A DNA stretch of 64,000 bases from Nocardioides donggukensis (GTDB lineage Bacteria; Actinomycetota; Actinomycetes; Propionibacteriales; Nocardioidaceae), in the NCBI RefSeq assembly GCF_014842875.1, contig NZ_JACYXZ010000001.1:1116001-1180000 (forward strand). Reading direction: 5' to 3'. Below the pieces are notes generated by a model. The model saw nothing but the letters and a program-made list of their open reading frames with translations, did not search any database and was not told the origin of the DNA. Below, piece by piece: positions 8,844-19,022 of this stretch. Numbering within the stretch: the first letter of the stretch is position 1; every line of letters starts with the position of its first letter. The translations under genes were made by a program, and so were the position numbers.

Positions 8844-9832
8844 TGGACATCGACCTCAGCATCCTGCGCATGCTCGAGCAGGAGAAGGAGATCAAGTTCG
8901 ACGTCCTGGTGGAGGCCATCGAGCAGGCCCTCCTCACGGCGTACCACAAGTCGGCCGGCGCCCAGCCGCGTGCCCGGGTCGTGCTGGACCGCAAGAGCGG
9001 CCACGTGACCGTGCTGGCGGCGGAGGTCGACGAGGAGGGCAACGTCCTCGCCGAGTACGACGACACGCCGGAGGGCTTCGGCCGGATCGCGGCGACGACC
9101 GCCAAGCAGATCATGCTCCAGCGGCTCCGCGACGCCGAGGACGAGATCCGGTTCGGCGAGTTCTCCGGCAAGGAGGGCGACATCATCTCCGGCGTCATCC
9201 AGCAGGGCCGCAACCCCGACGACGTGATGGTCGACCTCGGCAAGCTCGAGGCGCTGCTGCCCTCGGGCGAGCGGGTGCCGGGGGAGAAGTACGAGCACGG
9301 CGAGCGCATCAAGTGCCTGGTGATCTCGGTCCGCAAGGGCATGCGCGGCCCCCAGATCACCCTCTCCCGCACCCACCCGAGCCTGGTGCGCAAGCTGTTC
9401 GCGCTCGAGGTGCCCGAGATCGCGGACGGGACGGTCGAGATCATCGCCGTCGCCCGCGAGGCCGGGCACCGGACGAAGATCGCGGTGCGGTCGCGGGTCG
9501 CGGGGGTCAACGCCAAGGGCTCCTGCATCGGCCCCATGGGCCAGCGGGTGCGCAACGTGATGTCGGAGCTGCACGGCGAGAAGATCGACATCGTGGACTG
9601 GTCGGAGGATCCGGCCGAGCTGGTCGCCCACGCGCTCTCACCGGCCCGGGTCAGCTCGGTGGAGGTGATCTCGCTGGCCGAGCGCTCGGCCCGGGTCGTG
9701 GTGCCCGACTACCAGCTGTCGCTCGCGATCGGCAAGGAGGGGCAGAACGCCCGCCTGGCGGCCCGGCTGACGGGCTGGCGCATCGACATCCGCTCCGACG
9801 AGGCCCCGTCGGATGTGCCGACTGGGCGGTGA
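8843..9832 (+). CDS. nusA: Transcription termination/antitermination factor NusA
   Basis: NusA binds RNA polymerase and modulates pausing, termination and antitermination. The 329-residue protein has an N-terminal polymerase-binding domain (about 1-125), an S1 domain, and two KH domains, seen in [20 protein letters not shown] and [20 protein letters not shown]. It lacks the C-terminal acidic repeats of proteobacterial NusA, as is normal in actinobacteria. The ATG overlaps the rimP stop by one base. Confidence 0.97.
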   Translation: MDIDLSILRMLEQEKEIKFDVLVEAIEQALLTAYHKSAGAQPRARVVLDRKSGHVTVLAAEVDEEGNVLAEYDDTPEGFGRIAATTAKQIMLQRLRDAEDEIRFGEFSGKEGDIISGVIQQGRNPDDVMVDLGKLEALLPSGERVPGEKYEHGERIKCLVISVRKGMRGPQITLSRTHPSLVRKLFALEVPEIADGTVEIIAVAREAGHRTKIAVRSRVAGVNAKGSCIGPMGQRVRNVMSELHGEKIDIVDWSEDPAELVAHALSPARVSSVEVISLAERSARVVVPDYQLSLAIGKEGQNARLAARLTGWRIDIRSDEAPSDVPTGR

Positions 9833-9851
9833 CCCGGTAGAGTCGTCGCCA

Positions 9852-10169
9852 GTGGCTCGTGAACACACTCCTTCTGCGTGCCCTGACACCCCTGCGCCTG
9901 CAGGGCCGGTCAGGACCTGCATCGGATGCCGGGAGCGGGCCACGAAGCGCGAGTTGCTGCGGGTGGTCGCAGGCTCGGATGCGCACGGCCCGGCCGTCGT
10001 ACCCGATCCCAGCGGCACCGCACCCGGCCGCGGGGCGCACCTGCACCCCACGACCGCGTGCTACGACCTGGCGGTGAAGCGACGTGCCTTCGGGCGGGCC
10101 CTGCGGCTCGCCCAGGGGTTGCCGAGCACACCGGTGGGGAACTACCTCGACTCGCACCACAGACCGTGA
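9852..10169 (+). CDS. YlxR family (DUF448) RNA-binding protein
   Basis: YlxR proteins are small, basic RNA-binding or nucleoid-associated proteins encoded between nusA and infB; a regulatory role has been proposed in other bacteria. The 105-residue protein has the family signature [20 protein letters not shown] and later [20 protein letters not shown]. The chosen start is GTG 9852 because TAGAGT (9838-9843) ends eight bases before it. It therefore may have its own leaderless promoter inside the nusA-infB cluster. Confidence 0.9.
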   Translation: MAREHTPSACPDTPAPAGPVRTCIGCRERATKRELLRVVAGSDAHGPAVVPDPSGTAPGRGAHLHPTTACYDLAVKRRAFGRALRLAQGLPSTPVGNYLDSHHRP

Positions 10170-10307
10170 TCGTCCGACAGGAACTGGAGCAGCAGCTCAT
10201 GAGCACTCGATGAGTACCTCCCGATGAGCATGCACTACCCACTAGCGGTCCGAATCACCTCGATCTAGCAGGCCGGGGCCCGGGCCAGAAGGAGTTACGT
10301 ACCTACC

Positions 10308-13238
10308 GTGGCCAAGCCCCGAGTCCATGAACTCGCCAAGGAATTCGGCGTCGAGAGCAAGTTCGTTCTCGAGAAGCTGAAGGAGATGGGGGAGTTCGTC
10401 AAGTCCGCGTCATCGACCGTGGAGCCCCCGGTCGCCATGCGCTTCAAGAAGGAGTACGGCGAGTCGCTCAAGACCGCCGCCTCCGCAGCGCCGACCGAGA
10501 AGCCCGCCCCCAAGGCACCGGCCAAGAAGGCCTCCGCCAAGCCGGCCGCGCCGGCCCCCGAGGCCGACGCCCCGGCCGCCGAGACCGCCGAGGCGACCCC
10601 CGCGTCGGCTCCGGCCGAGACCCCGGAGGCCCCCGCGGCCGCCGAGGCCCCGGCCGCTCCTGCCGCATCCCCCTCCAGGGCGGGCACGCCCGGTCCCCGA
10701 CCGGGTCCCAAGCCCGGCCCGAAGGCCCCGGCCGACAAGGACGCCGAGGACCGGCCGGCACCTGCCGCCGAGCCGGAGGCCCCGGCCGCCCGCGAGGACC
10801 GGCCCGAGCCGCCCAAGCCCGGCGGCCCCACGCCCAAGGCTCCCGCCCCGCGGCCCGTGGGTCGCCCCGGTGGCACCCCGCGTCCGGGCAACAACCCGTT
10901 CTCGTCCAGCCAGGGCATGGGCCGTCGTCCGGCCCCGGCCGACCGTGGCCCCGCCCCCGGTGCGCCGGGGGCACCCGGTGCTCCGGGTGCCGGCGACCAG
11001 CGGCCGCCGCGCCCGGCCGCCGCGCGTGAGGGTGGCGGCGGACGCTCCGGCTCCGGCATGCCGCGTCCCAACCCGGCGATGATGCCGAAGTCCCCGGCTG
11101 CCTTCGGCTCCGGTCCCGGCGGCCGTCCCGGTCCCGGCGGCCCCGGTGGTCGTGGCGGCCCGGGTGGTCGTGGCGGTCCGGGTGGTCCCGGCGGTCGTGG
11201 CGGCCCCGGCGGCGCGCCCGGTCGTGGCGGACCCGGTGCTCCCGGTGGATTCGCCGGCCGTCCCGGCGGCGGTGGTCGTCCCGGTGGCGGTCGTCCCGGC
11301 CAGCGCGGTCAGACCCAGGGCGCCTTCGGGCGTCCCGGCGGGCCCTCGCGCCGCGGCCGTAAGTCGAAGCGGGCACGTCGGCAGGAGTTCGAGGCCATGC
11401 AGGCGCCCACCATCGGTGGTGTGCGCGTCCGCAAGGGCGACGGCGAGACCGTCAAGCTGCCGCGTGGCGCCTCGCTGACCGACTTCGCCGAGAAGATCGG
11501 CGTCGACGCCGCAGCGCTGGTGCAGATGCTGTTCTCGCTCGGCGAGATGGTGACCGCCACCGAGTCGGTCAACGACGAGACGTTCGAGCTGCTCGGTGAG
11601 GAGCTCAACTACATCGTCCAGGTCGTCTCGCCCGAGGACGAGGACCGCGAGCTGCTCGAGTCGTTCGACCTGGAGTTCGGCTCCGACGAGGGCGACGAGG
11701 AGGACCTCGCGATCCGGCCCCCGGTCGTCACGGTCATGGGTCACGTCGACCACGGAAAGACCAAGCTGCTCGACGCACTCCGCAGCGCCAACGTGGTCGA
11801 CCGGGAGGCCGGCGGCATCACCCAGCACATCGGCGCCTACCAGGTGGCCACGGACGTGGACGGCGACGAGCGCCGGATCACCTTCATCGACACCCCGGGT
11901 CACGAGGCGTTCACCGCCATGCGAGCCCGTGGTGCCCAGGCCACCGACATCGCGATCCTCGTGGTCGCGGCCGACGACGGCGTCATGCCGCAGACGGTCG
12001 AGGCGCTGAACCACGCCAAGGCGGCCAACGTGCCGATCGTGGTGGCGGTCAACAAGATCGACAAGCCGGACGCGGACCCGACCAAGGTCCGTGGCCAGCT
12101 GACCGACTACGGCCTGATCCCCGAGGAGTACGGCGGCGACTCGATGTTCGTCGACGTCTCGGCGAAGTCCGAGCTCAACCTGGACAAGCTGCTCGAGGCC
12201 GTCGTGCTGACCGCCGACGCCTCGCTGGACCTGCGGGCCAACCCCGAGCAGGACGCCCAGGGCCTCGTGGTGGAGGCGCACCTCGACCGCGGTCGCGGTC
12301 CGGTCGCCACCGTCCTGGTCCAGCGCGGCACGCTCCGCGTGGGCGACTCGATCGTCGCCGGTGCCGGCTACGGGCGGGTCCGGGCGATGCTCGACGAGCA
12401 CGGCGAGAACATCACCGAGGCGGACCCGTCGCGGCCGGCCATGGTGCTCGGACTCACCGCGGTGCCCGGCGCCGGCCAGACGTTCATCGTCGTCGACGAC
12501 GACCGGATGGCTCGCCAGATCGCCGAGAAGCGCGAGTCGCGTGAGCGGGCAGCGATGCAGGCCAAGCGGCGCGTGCGTCGTACGCTCGAGGACTTCATGG
12601 CCTCCATGGAGAAGGGCGAGAGCCAGGAGCTCAACCTGATCCTCAAGGGCGACGTGTCCGGCTCGGTCGAGGCCCTCGAGGACTCGCTGGCCCAGGTGGA
12701 CGTCGGCGAGGAGGTCTCGCTGCGGGTCATCGACCGTGGTGTGGGTGCGATCACCGAGACCAACGTCGACCTCGCCGCCGCCTCCGACGCCATCATCATC
12801 GGCTTCAACGTCCGGCCCCAGGGCAAGGCGAGCCAGATGGCGGACAAGGAGGGTGTCGAGATCCGCTACTACTCGGTCATCTACCAGGCGATCGAGGAGA
12901 TCGAGGCGGCCCTCAAGGGCATGCTCAAGCCGGAGTACGAGGAGGCCAGCCTCGGGCAGGCGGAGATCCGCGAGATCTTCCGCTCGTCCAAGATCGGCAA
13001 CATCGCCGGCTGCATGGTCACCGCCGGGGTCGTCCGCCGCAACGCCAAGGCCCGCGTCCTGCGCGACGGTGCCGTGGTCGCGGACAACCTCGACCTGGCC
13101 TCGCTCAAGCGGGAGAAGGACGACGCCAGCGAGGTCCGCGAGGGCTTCGAGTGCGGTCTGGTGCTGCGCAACTTCCAGGACATCAAGATCGGCGATGTCG
13201 TGGAGTCGTTCGAGATGCGCGAGATCCCGCGCGCCTGA
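10308..13238 (+). CDS. infB: Translation initiation factor IF-2
   Basis: IF-2 is the GTPase that brings initiator tRNA to the ribosome. The 976-residue protein starts at GTG 10308 behind AGAAGGAG (10287-10294). Order: an N-terminal IF2_N domain ([11 protein letters not shown]), a low-complexity Ala/Pro/Glu then Gly/Arg/Pro stretch at about residues 55-350, a second IF2_N-like segment, then the G domain with [24 protein letters not shown] and SAKSE, and C-terminal domains II-IV. The Gly-Arg-rich stretch (11110-11330) is highly repetitive and probably disordered. Gene order nusA-ylxR-infB-rbfA-truB is conserved. Confidence 0.98.
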   Translation: MAKPRVHELAKEFGVESKFVLEKLKEMGEFVKSASSTVEPPVAMRFKKEYGESLKTAASAAPTEKPAPKAPAKKASAKPAAPAPEADAPAAETAEATPASAPAETPEAPAAAEAPAAPAASPSRAGTPGPRPGPKPGPKAPADKDAEDRPAPAAEPEAPAAREDRPEPPKPGGPTPKAPAPRPVGRPGGTPRPGNNPFSSSQGMGRRPAPADRGPAPGAPGAPGAPGAGDQRPPRPAAAREGGGGRSGSGMPRPNPAMMPKSPAAFGSGPGGRPGPGGPGGRGGPGGRGGPGGPGGRGGPGGAPGRGGPGAPGGFAGRPGGGGRPGGGRPGQRGQTQGAFGRPGGPSRRGRKSKRARRQEFEAMQAPTIGGVRVRKGDGETVKLPRGASLTDFAEKIGVDAAALVQMLFSLGEMVTATESVNDETFELLGEELNYIVQVVSPEDEDRELLESFDLEFGSDEGDEEDLAIRPPVVTVMGHVDHGKTKLLDALRSANVVDREAGGITQHIGAYQVATDVDGDERRITFIDTPGHEAFTAMRARGAQATDIAILVVAADDGVMPQTVEALNHAKAANVPIVVAVNKIDKPDADPTKVRGQLTDYGLIPEEYGGDSMFVDVSAKSELNLDKLLEAVVLTADASLDLRANPEQDAQGLVVEAHLDRGRGPVATVLVQRGTLRVGDSIVAGAGYGRVRAMLDEHGENITEADPSRPAMVLGLTAVPGAGQTFIVVDDDRMARQIAEKRESRERAAMQAKRRVRRTLEDFMASMEKGESQELNLILKGDVSGSVEALEDSLAQVDVGEEVSLRVIDRGVGAITETNVDLAAASDAIIIGFNVRPQGKASQMADKEGVEIRYYSVIYQAIEEIEAALKGMLKPEYEEASLGQAEIREIFRSSKIGNIAGCMVTAGVVRRNAKARVLRDGAVVADNLDLASLKREKDDASEVREGFECGLVLRNFQDIKIGDVVESFEMREIPRA

Positions 13239-13244
13239 TCACCG

Positions 13245-13292
13245 CGACCCGTCGTTCCCGTCCACGCCGAGCGGGACGGGAACGACGGGTCG
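13245..13292 (+). terminator. Perfect 19-bp hairpin between infB and rbfA
   Basis: CGACCCGTCGTTCCCGTCC (13245-13263) is followed by a 10-base loop and its exact reverse complement (13274-13292). Such a stem could terminate or attenuate transcription between infB and rbfA. No U-tract follows. The half-site GACCCGTCG is shared with the 21-bp repeats near 55.5 and 58.2 kb. Confidence 0.6.
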
Positions 13293-13340
13293 GGCCTCGA
13301 TCCGTGAGCACAGGCGACGGGTCGACGAGGAGGAGGAAGC

Positions 13341-13838
13341 ATGACCAATCCGCGGGTGCGCAAGGTCGCGGACCGGATCCAGGTGATCGTCGCCGAGATG
13401 CTCGAGCGCCGGATCAAGGACCCCCGCCTGGGGTTCGTCACGATCACCGACGTCCGGGTCTCGGGGGACACCCAGCAGGCGACCGTGTTCTACACGGTGT
13501 TCGGGGAGCAGGCCGAGATGGCCGGCACCGCCGCCGCGCTGGAGTCGGCGAAGGGGCTGATCCGCTCCGAGGTCGGCAAGCAGCTCGGCATGCGGCACGT
13601 GCCGACGCTGGAGTTCGTGCACGACGCCCTGCCCGAGAACGCCCGGCACCTCGACGAGGTGCTGGCCCGGGCCCGGGAGTCCGACGCGGCGGTGGCCGCC
13701 AACCGTGAGCGGGCGACGTACGCCGGCGAGCCCGACCCCTACCGCAAGCCACGGGAGCCGGAGCCCGCCCCCGAGTCGGGCGCTGAGCCCGCCTCCGAGT
13801 CCGCTCCCGGGTCGGGCCCCGCGGACGGCGGGGAGTGA
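13341..13838 (+). CDS. rbfA: 30S ribosome-binding factor A
   Basis: RbfA binds the 30S subunit during late 16S rRNA maturation. The 165-residue protein starts at ATG 13341 after GAGGAGGAAG. The core (about residues 1-115) shows [36 protein letters not shown] and [21 protein letters not shown]-terminal extension rich in Pro, Glu, Ser and Gly follows and is probably disordered. Its TGA overlaps the GTG of truB in a GTGA, so the two are translationally coupled. Confidence 0.96.
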   Translation: MTNPRVRKVADRIQVIVAEMLERRIKDPRLGFVTITDVRVSGDTQQATVFYTVFGEQAEMAGTAAALESAKGLIRSEVGKQLGMRHVPTLEFVHDALPENARHLDEVLARARESDAAVAANRERATYAGEPDPYRKPREPEPAPESGAEPASESAPGSGPADGGE

Positions 13839-14734
13839 CCTCTCCGGCCGGGGCCGAGTCGGGCCTGGTCGTCGTCGACAAGCCCGCGGGCCTGACCTCC
13901 CACGACGTGGTGGCCCGGGTCCGCCGACTGGCCGGCACCCGCAAGGTCGGGCACGCCGGGACCCTCGACCCCATGGCGACCGGGGTCCTGGTGCTCGGCG
14001 TGAACCGCGCCACCCGGCTGTTGGGCCACCTGATGCTGACCGAGAAGGCGTACGACGCCACGATCCGGCTCGGCGTCGCGACCACGACCGACGACGCCGA
14101 GGGCGAGGTGACGAGCACGGCGGACGCGCAGGACCTGACCACCGACGAGGTGCACCGGGCCCTGGCCGGCTTCGTCGGCGAGATCGAGCAGGTGCCGACG
14201 GCGGTCTCAGCGATCAAGGTGGACGGCAAGCGCGCCTACCAGCGGGTCCGGGACGGCGAGCAGGTGGCCCTGGCGGCGCGGCCGGTCACCGTCCACGAGC
14301 TCGACCCGGGACCGGTCCGGCCGGCGGGCGACCCGGCGGGCCGGACCGTCGACGTCGACGTGACCGTGCGCTGCTCCAGCGGCACCTACATCCGGGCGAT
14401 CGCGCGCGACCTCGGCGCCGCCCTCGGGGTCGGCGGGCACCTGGTCGCCCTGCGACGGAGCGCCGTCGGCCCCTACGACCTGGGCGTCGCCCGCACCCTC
14501 GAGGAGCTGTCCGCCGGGTTCACGATGCTCCCCATCGCCCGGGCGGCCCGCCTCGGCTTCCCCGGGCTGGACCTCTCGGAGACGCAGGCGGCCGACGTCC
14601 GGTACGGCCGGAAACTCGAGCTGGACCTCGCCGCCACGACCGCGGTCTTCGCCCCTGACGGGGAGTTCCTGGCGCTCTACGAGGCCACGGACGCTCCCGG
14701 CCTGGCCCGGCCGCTCGCCGTCTTCACCGGCTGA
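13835..14734 (+). CDS. truB: tRNA pseudouridine(55) synthase
   Basis: TruB makes pseudouridine 55 in the T-loop of tRNAs. The 299-residue protein has the catalytic-Asp motif [27 protein letters not shown] near the N-terminus, [20 protein letters not shown], and a C-terminal extension with [20 protein letters not shown]. The GTG start overlaps the rbfA stop. Confidence 0.97.
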   Translation: MTSPAGAESGLVVVDKPAGLTSHDVVARVRRLAGTRKVGHAGTLDPMATGVLVLGVNRATRLLGHLMLTEKAYDATIRLGVATTTDDAEGEVTSTADAQDLTTDEVHRALAGFVGEIEQVPTAVSAIKVDGKRAYQRVRDGEQVALAARPVTVHELDPGPVRPAGDPAGRTVDVDVTVRCSSGTYIRAIARDLGAALGVGGHLVALRRSAVGPYDLGVARTLEELSAGFTMLPIARAARLGFPGLDLSETQAADVRYGRKLELDLAATTAVFAPDGEFLALYEATDAPGLARPLAVFTG

Positions 14735-14758
14735 GCCCGGGCCCGCCCCGCGATGAGT

Positions 14759-14816
14759 CCGGGGTCCGGCCCCGGTCTGCCCAGGTGCGGGTCAGGGTCG
14801 TCGGGGGGATAATCCT
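14759..14816 (+). promoter_or_regulatory. Small hairpin and GATAAT -10 box before the MMPL gene
   Basis: CCGGGG-tccgg-CCCCGG (14759-14775) could end truB transcription. GATAAT (14811-14816) is the best -10 hexamer before the MMPL gene and would give a leader of about 30 bases. Confidence 0.4.
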
Positions 14817-14854
14817 GATGCGCGCCACCGCAGCGAGGCGAGAGGCTGAGGACC

Positions 14855-16963
14855 ATGCACCGTCAGATCGCCGGCCGACTGACCGGCCCCGTCACCAAGT
14901 GGGTCGTCCTCGCGTTCTGGGTCCTGCTCGCGGTCGGCTCCGCGGGCTTCGCCCAGAAGCTGACCGAGGTCCAGAACAACGAGGCGTCGTCCTGGCTCCC
15001 CGCCAGCGCCGAGTCGACGCGTGCCCTCGAGAAGCTGGCGCCCTTCCAGGACCCGGATGTCATCCCGACGCTCGTGGTCTACGAGCGCGACTCCGGGCTG
15101 ACCGAGGCCGACCGCGCTGAGGCGGCCGCCCAGGTCGCGGAGTTCCAGGAGCTCGACGGGGTCGAGGGTGAGGTGCTGGGCCCGATGCCGTCCGAGGACG
15201 GCGAGGCGATGCAGACGCTGATCTCCTTCAACTTCGGCTCGGACGGCTGGAGTGCCATGCCCGCCGTGGCCGACGAGCTGCGGGAGATCGCGCCCGGCGG
15301 CGACGGCCTCGCCGTGCACATCGCCGGCGCCGGAGGGCAGGCGGCGGACGCCGCGGAGGCCTTCGAGGGGATCGACGGCACCCTGCTCGTCGCCACCCTC
15401 AGCGTCGTCGTGGTGATCCTCCTGCTCACCTACCGGAGCCCCGTGCTGTGGATCCTGCCGATCTTCTGCGCCGGCATCTCGCTGTTCACCGCGCAGGCCC
15501 TGGTCTACCTGCTCGCCCGGTACGCCGACCTCACGGTGAACGGCCAGAGCCAGGCGATCCTCACGATCCTGGTGATCGGGGCCGGCACCGACTACGCCCT
15601 GCTGCTGGTGGCGAGGTACCGCGAGGAGCTGCGGCGGCACGAGGACCGGCACGAGGCGATGGCGTTCGCCCTGCACCGCGCCGCCCCCGCCATCGTGGCC
15701 AGTGCGGCGACCGTGATGCTCGGGCTCCTGTGCCTGATGTTCGCGGAGATGAACTCCACCGCCGGGCTCGGCCCGGTGGCCGCGATCGGCGTGGGCGTCA
15801 CCCTCCTGGTGATGATCACGCTGCTGCCGGCGCTGCTGGTGATCGCCGGCCGCTGGGTGTTCTGGCCCAAGCGGCCGTCGTACCGGTCGCCGGAGCCCAG
15901 CCGGAACGGCCCGTGGGCCAGGGTGGGCCGCGGCATCTCCAAACGCCCCCGGTCGGTCTGGGTGGGCACCACGGCCGTCCTGGCGCTCGCCTGCCTCGGG
16001 CTGTTCCGGCTCGACGCGTCCGGCCTGTCCACGGAGGACAGCTACACCAAGGAGTTCGACTCGATCGTCGGTCAGCGGGTGCTGGCCGAGCACGGCCTGG
16101 TCGACCAGTCGAACACCGTCCAGGTCGTCGCGAACGCCGACCGCGCCGAGCAGGTGCGGCAGGCGATGACCGGGCTGGAGGGGGTCGGGGAGCCGAGCCC
16201 GCCGATGGTGGCCTCGGATGTCGCCTTCATCCAGGCGCCGATCGACGGGGACGCCGCGGCGCAGAGCACGTTCGACACCGTGGAGCGGGTCCGCGACAGC
16301 GTGAGCGGGGTCGCGGGCGCGGAGGCGCTGGTGGGCGGCTGGTCGGCGGTCTACCTCGACACCCAGAAGGCCGCCAACCGGGACAACGTCGTGATCATCC
16401 CGATCGTGCTGCTCGTGGTGTTCCTGATCCTGGTCGGGCTGCTGCGGGCGTTCACCGCGCCGCTGCTGCTCCTGGGCACGGTCGTGCTCTCCTTCGGTGC
16501 CGCCCTGGGCATCTCGGCGCTGCTGTTCGAGTACGTCTTCGGCTTCGCCGGGTCCGATCCGGCATTCCCGCTGTTCGCCTTCGTGTTCCTGGTGGCGCTG
16601 GGGATCGACTACAACATCTTCCTCATGACCCGGGTGCGCGAGGAGACCCTGCACCGGGGCACCAGGCAGGGGGCGCTGGTGGCGCTGACCTCGACCGGCG
16701 GGGTGATCACCTCCGCGGGCCTGGTGCTGGCGGCCACCTTCCTGGTGCTCAGCACGATCCCGGTGGTCTTCCTGGTCGAGCTCGGGGTCGCGGTGGCCCT
16801 CGGGGTCATGCTCGACACCATGGTCGTCCGGTCGATCCTGGTCACCGCGCTGAACCTCGACCTGGGCCCGCGGATCTGGTGGCCGAGCAGCCTCGACCGC
16901 GGCGACCACACGGTCGGTCCGACCCCGGAGCCCGAGCTCACCCCCACCCCCACCACCGCCTGA
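14855..16963 (+). CDS. MMPL family RND-type transporter
   Basis: The 702-residue membrane protein is an MMPL/RND-fold exporter, a family moving lipids, lipid-linked compounds or drugs by proton antiport. The layout is TM1 near residues 12-32, a periplasmic loop, five TM helices (about 178-330) including GAGTDYALLLVARYREEL with the proton-relay Asp-Tyr pair, a second loop, then a second set of five or six TMs with LGIDYNIFLMTRVREE. Internal duplication is evident. It ends in a short Pro/Thr tail. The substrate is unknown. It sits as an insertion between truB and ribF and is followed by an inverted repeat. Confidence 0.92.
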   Translation: MHRQIAGRLTGPVTKWVVLAFWVLLAVGSAGFAQKLTEVQNNEASSWLPASAESTRALEKLAPFQDPDVIPTLVVYERDSGLTEADRAEAAAQVAEFQELDGVEGEVLGPMPSEDGEAMQTLISFNFGSDGWSAMPAVADELREIAPGGDGLAVHIAGAGGQAADAAEAFEGIDGTLLVATLSVVVVILLLTYRSPVLWILPIFCAGISLFTAQALVYLLARYADLTVNGQSQAILTILVIGAGTDYALLLVARYREELRRHEDRHEAMAFALHRAAPAIVASAATVMLGLLCLMFAEMNSTAGLGPVAAIGVGVTLLVMITLLPALLVIAGRWVFWPKRPSYRSPEPSRNGPWARVGRGISKRPRSVWVGTTAVLALACLGLFRLDASGLSTEDSYTKEFDSIVGQRVLAEHGLVDQSNTVQVVANADRAEQVRQAMTGLEGVGEPSPPMVASDVAFIQAPIDGDAAAQSTFDTVERVRDSVSGVAGAEALVGGWSAVYLDTQKAANRDNVVIIPIVLLVVFLILVGLLRAFTAPLLLLGTVVLSFGAALGISALLFEYVFGFAGSDPAFPLFAFVFLVALGIDYNIFLMTRVREETLHRGTRQGALVALTSTGGVITSAGLVLAATFLVLSTIPVVFLVELGVAVALGVMLDTMVVRSILVTALNLDLGPRIWWPSSLDRGDHTVGPTPEPELTPTPTTA

Positions 16964-16964
16964 C

Positions 16965-17033
16965 CCCGATACTCCACGAAGATCGAGTCGCCGATCACCC
17001 TCCTGGACGACTCGATCCTCGTGGAGTATCGGG
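16965..17033. terminator. 26-bp inverted repeat between the MMPL gene and ribF
   Basis: CCCGATACTCCACGAAGATC plus GAGTCG (16965-16990) is repeated inverted at 17008-17033 with one difference and a 17-base spacer. The single difference is A-C in plus-strand RNA but G-U in minus-strand RNA. It may be a terminator or a dispersed repeat element. Confidence 0.65.
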
Positions 17034-17084
17034 AGGGGGCGGGGTGGAGCGTCGCGGGGGTGGGGCTGTGGCACGCTACGGGGC

Positions 17085-18020
17085 GTGCGCATGTGGCGGA
17101 GCTTCGAGGAGATCCCGGGGGACCTGGGGCGGACGGTCGTGACGGTCGGCAACTTCGACGGCGTGCACCTGGGCCACCAGCACGTGGTGCGTCGGGCCCG
17201 GGAGGCGGCCGACGAGGTCGGCGCCGAGCAGGTCGTCGCAGTCACCTTCGACCCGCACCCGATCGCGGTCCTGCGCCCCGAGCACGCGCCCCAGGCACTC
17301 ACCACCGTCGAGGGCCGGGCCCGGCTGCTGGCCGCGAGCGGCGTCGACGCGGTGTTCGCCCTGCCGTTCGACCGCGACGTCGCGGGCTGGTCACCGGAGG
17401 AGTTCGTGGACCGGGTGCTGGTCGGGGCGCTGCGGGCGCGGGCCGTGGTGGTCGGCGCCAACTTCCGGTTCGGCCACCGGGCGGCCGGCGACGTGGCCTT
17501 CCTCGTCGAGGCCGGGGCCACCCGCGACTTCACCGTCGAGGGGGTGGCCCTCGACGGCGGGCCGCAGGTGTGGTCCTCCACCTACGTCCGCACCTGCCTG
17601 GCCGCCGGTGACGTGTCGGGGGCCGCCGAGGCGCTCGGCCGTCCCTTCTCCGTGACCGGCGTCGTGGTCCGCGGCGAGCGGCGCGGCCGCGAGCTGGGCT
17701 ACCCGACCGCCAACGTCCCGGTCGGCCCCCTGGCCACCCCCGCCGACGGCGTGTACGCCGGCTGGCTGCGGCGGGCGGACACGGGGGAGTCCCTCCCGGC
17801 CGCCATCAGCGTCGGGACCAACCCCACCTTCGACGGCGAGCGGGACCGGCGGGTCGAGGCCTACGTCCTGGACGCCTCCGACCTCGAGCTGTACGGCGTG
17901 GAGGTCGAGGTCTCCTTCGTCGAGCGGCTGCGCGGCATGGTCCGCTTCGACGGCGTCGAGGCACTGGTGGCCACGATGGCCGACGACGTCGCCCGGGCCC
18001 GCGCCGTGCTGGAGGTCTGA
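17085..18020 (+). CDS. ribF: Bifunctional riboflavin kinase / FAD synthetase
   Basis: RibF phosphorylates riboflavin to FMN and adenylates FMN to FAD. The 311-residue protein has an N-terminal FAD synthetase domain with VTVGNFDGVHLGHQHVVRRA (nucleotidyltransferase HxGH) and GANFRFGHRAAGD, then a C-terminal riboflavin kinase domain with GRELGYPTANV and AISVGTNPTF. GTG 17085 is taken as the start; an in-frame ATG two codons later is an alternative. The next gene starts on the base after its stop, so the two are likely co-transcribed. Confidence 0.96.
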   Translation: MRMWRSFEEIPGDLGRTVVTVGNFDGVHLGHQHVVRRAREAADEVGAEQVVAVTFDPHPIAVLRPEHAPQALTTVEGRARLLAASGVDAVFALPFDRDVAGWSPEEFVDRVLVGALRARAVVVGANFRFGHRAAGDVAFLVEAGATRDFTVEGVALDGGPQVWSSTYVRTCLAAGDVSGAAEALGRPFSVTGVVVRGERRGRELGYPTANVPVGPLATPADGVYAGWLRRADTGESLPAAISVGTNPTFDGERDRRVEAYVLDASDLELYGVEVEVSFVERLRGMVRFDGVEALVATMADDVARARAVLEV

Positions 18021-19010
18021 GTGGCGACCCGCGACGCCACCGCCGCCGAGGCCGAGAGGTGGTTCGTCTCGCACGGGCTGCCGTGGTTCGTCGACGACGT
18101 CCGGGACGACGTACGCCGAGGGCTGGGCCGGCAGCGCCTGGTGTTGGTGGTGCTGCTCGCGGCGGTCACCGGAGCCGCGGCCGGCGCGGCGGTCGGCTGG
18201 TGGCAGCGCGATGTGGGCACCGGACTGACCGTGGCCAGCCAGGTGCTGATCGTCGGGCTGGCGCTCTACGCGCTGACCACGCTGCGGGCGTGGGCGATCG
18301 CGCGCTGGGCCGCGCGCCGGACGCTCGGCTCGCTGGGGCTGCTGTTCCCGCTGGTGACCCGGGCCCTGCCGCTGCTGCTGCTGTTCATCACGTTCCTGTT
18401 CATCAACGCCGAGGTGTGGCAGGTCTCGGCGACGCTGGACGGCTCGGTGATGTGGCTGACCGTGCTGATGTTCAGCGGCATCGCGGTCGGCTTCCTCATG
18501 GTCCGACTGCCCGAGGAGCTCGAGGTGTTCGACCGCGAGCTCGACCCGAGCCGGGTCGTCGCCGGGGCCCGTGGGACCCCGCTCGGGCCGGTGGCCGAGG
18601 CGCTGCTGGCCGAGGACGCCGTCGACCGCCGGCTCGAGACCAGGCTGGGCGGCCTGCAGAAGGTCAACCTGGTGCTGGTGCTGCTGATCACCCAGGCCGT
18701 GCAGGTGCTGCTGCTCAGCGTCTCGGTGTTCGTGTTCTTCCTGGTCTTCGGCGTGCTCGCCATGGACCCCAGCGTGGTGCAGAGCTGGGTCGGCCACCCG
18801 CCGGACCCGGTCCTGAGCGCGCAGACGGCCAGGTTGAGCCGAGAACTGGTGCAGGTCTCGGTCTTCCTGGCCGCCTTCTCGGGCCTCTACTTCACGGTGT
18901 ACGCCGTCACCGACGAGCTGTACCGCAAGCAGTTCTTCACCACGATCGTGCGTGAGCTGGAACGGGCCGTCAGTGCCCGGGCCGCCTACCGACTGCTCAA
19001 GCAGGACTGA
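18021..19010 (+). CDS. Predicted six-helix integral membrane protein, unknown function
   Basis: This 329-residue protein starts with GTG directly after the ribF stop. A soluble N-terminus of about 35 residues (with FVSHGLPWFVDDVRDDVRRG) precedes about six hydrophobic segments near residues 39-61, 70-92, 105-133, 145-163, 214-247 and 278-298. A charged loop at about 165-210 includes RLPEELEVFDRELDPSR. I recognise no transport or enzyme motif. Homologous-looking proteins occur in related actinobacteria by recall. Coupling to ribF may be positional only. Confidence 0.72.
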   Translation: MATRDATAAEAERWFVSHGLPWFVDDVRDDVRRGLGRQRLVLVVLLAAVTGAAAGAAVGWWQRDVGTGLTVASQVLIVGLALYALTTLRAWAIARWAARRTLGSLGLLFPLVTRALPLLLLFITFLFINAEVWQVSATLDGSVMWLTVLMFSGIAVGFLMVRLPEELEVFDRELDPSRVVAGARGTPLGPVAEALLAEDAVDRRLETRLGGLQKVNLVLVLLITQAVQVLLLSVSVFVFFLVFGVLAMDPSVVQSWVGHPPDPVLSAQTARLSRELVQVSVFLAAFSGLYFTVYAVTDELYRKQFFTTIVRELERAVSARAAYRLLKQD

Positions 19011-19022
19011 CCCGGGCCCGGC

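Noticed and set aside
14792-17581. A 929-codon minus-strand frame opposite the MMPL gene and ribF
   Set aside because: No start signal, no domain, and it covers two definite plus-strand genes and the inverted repeat.
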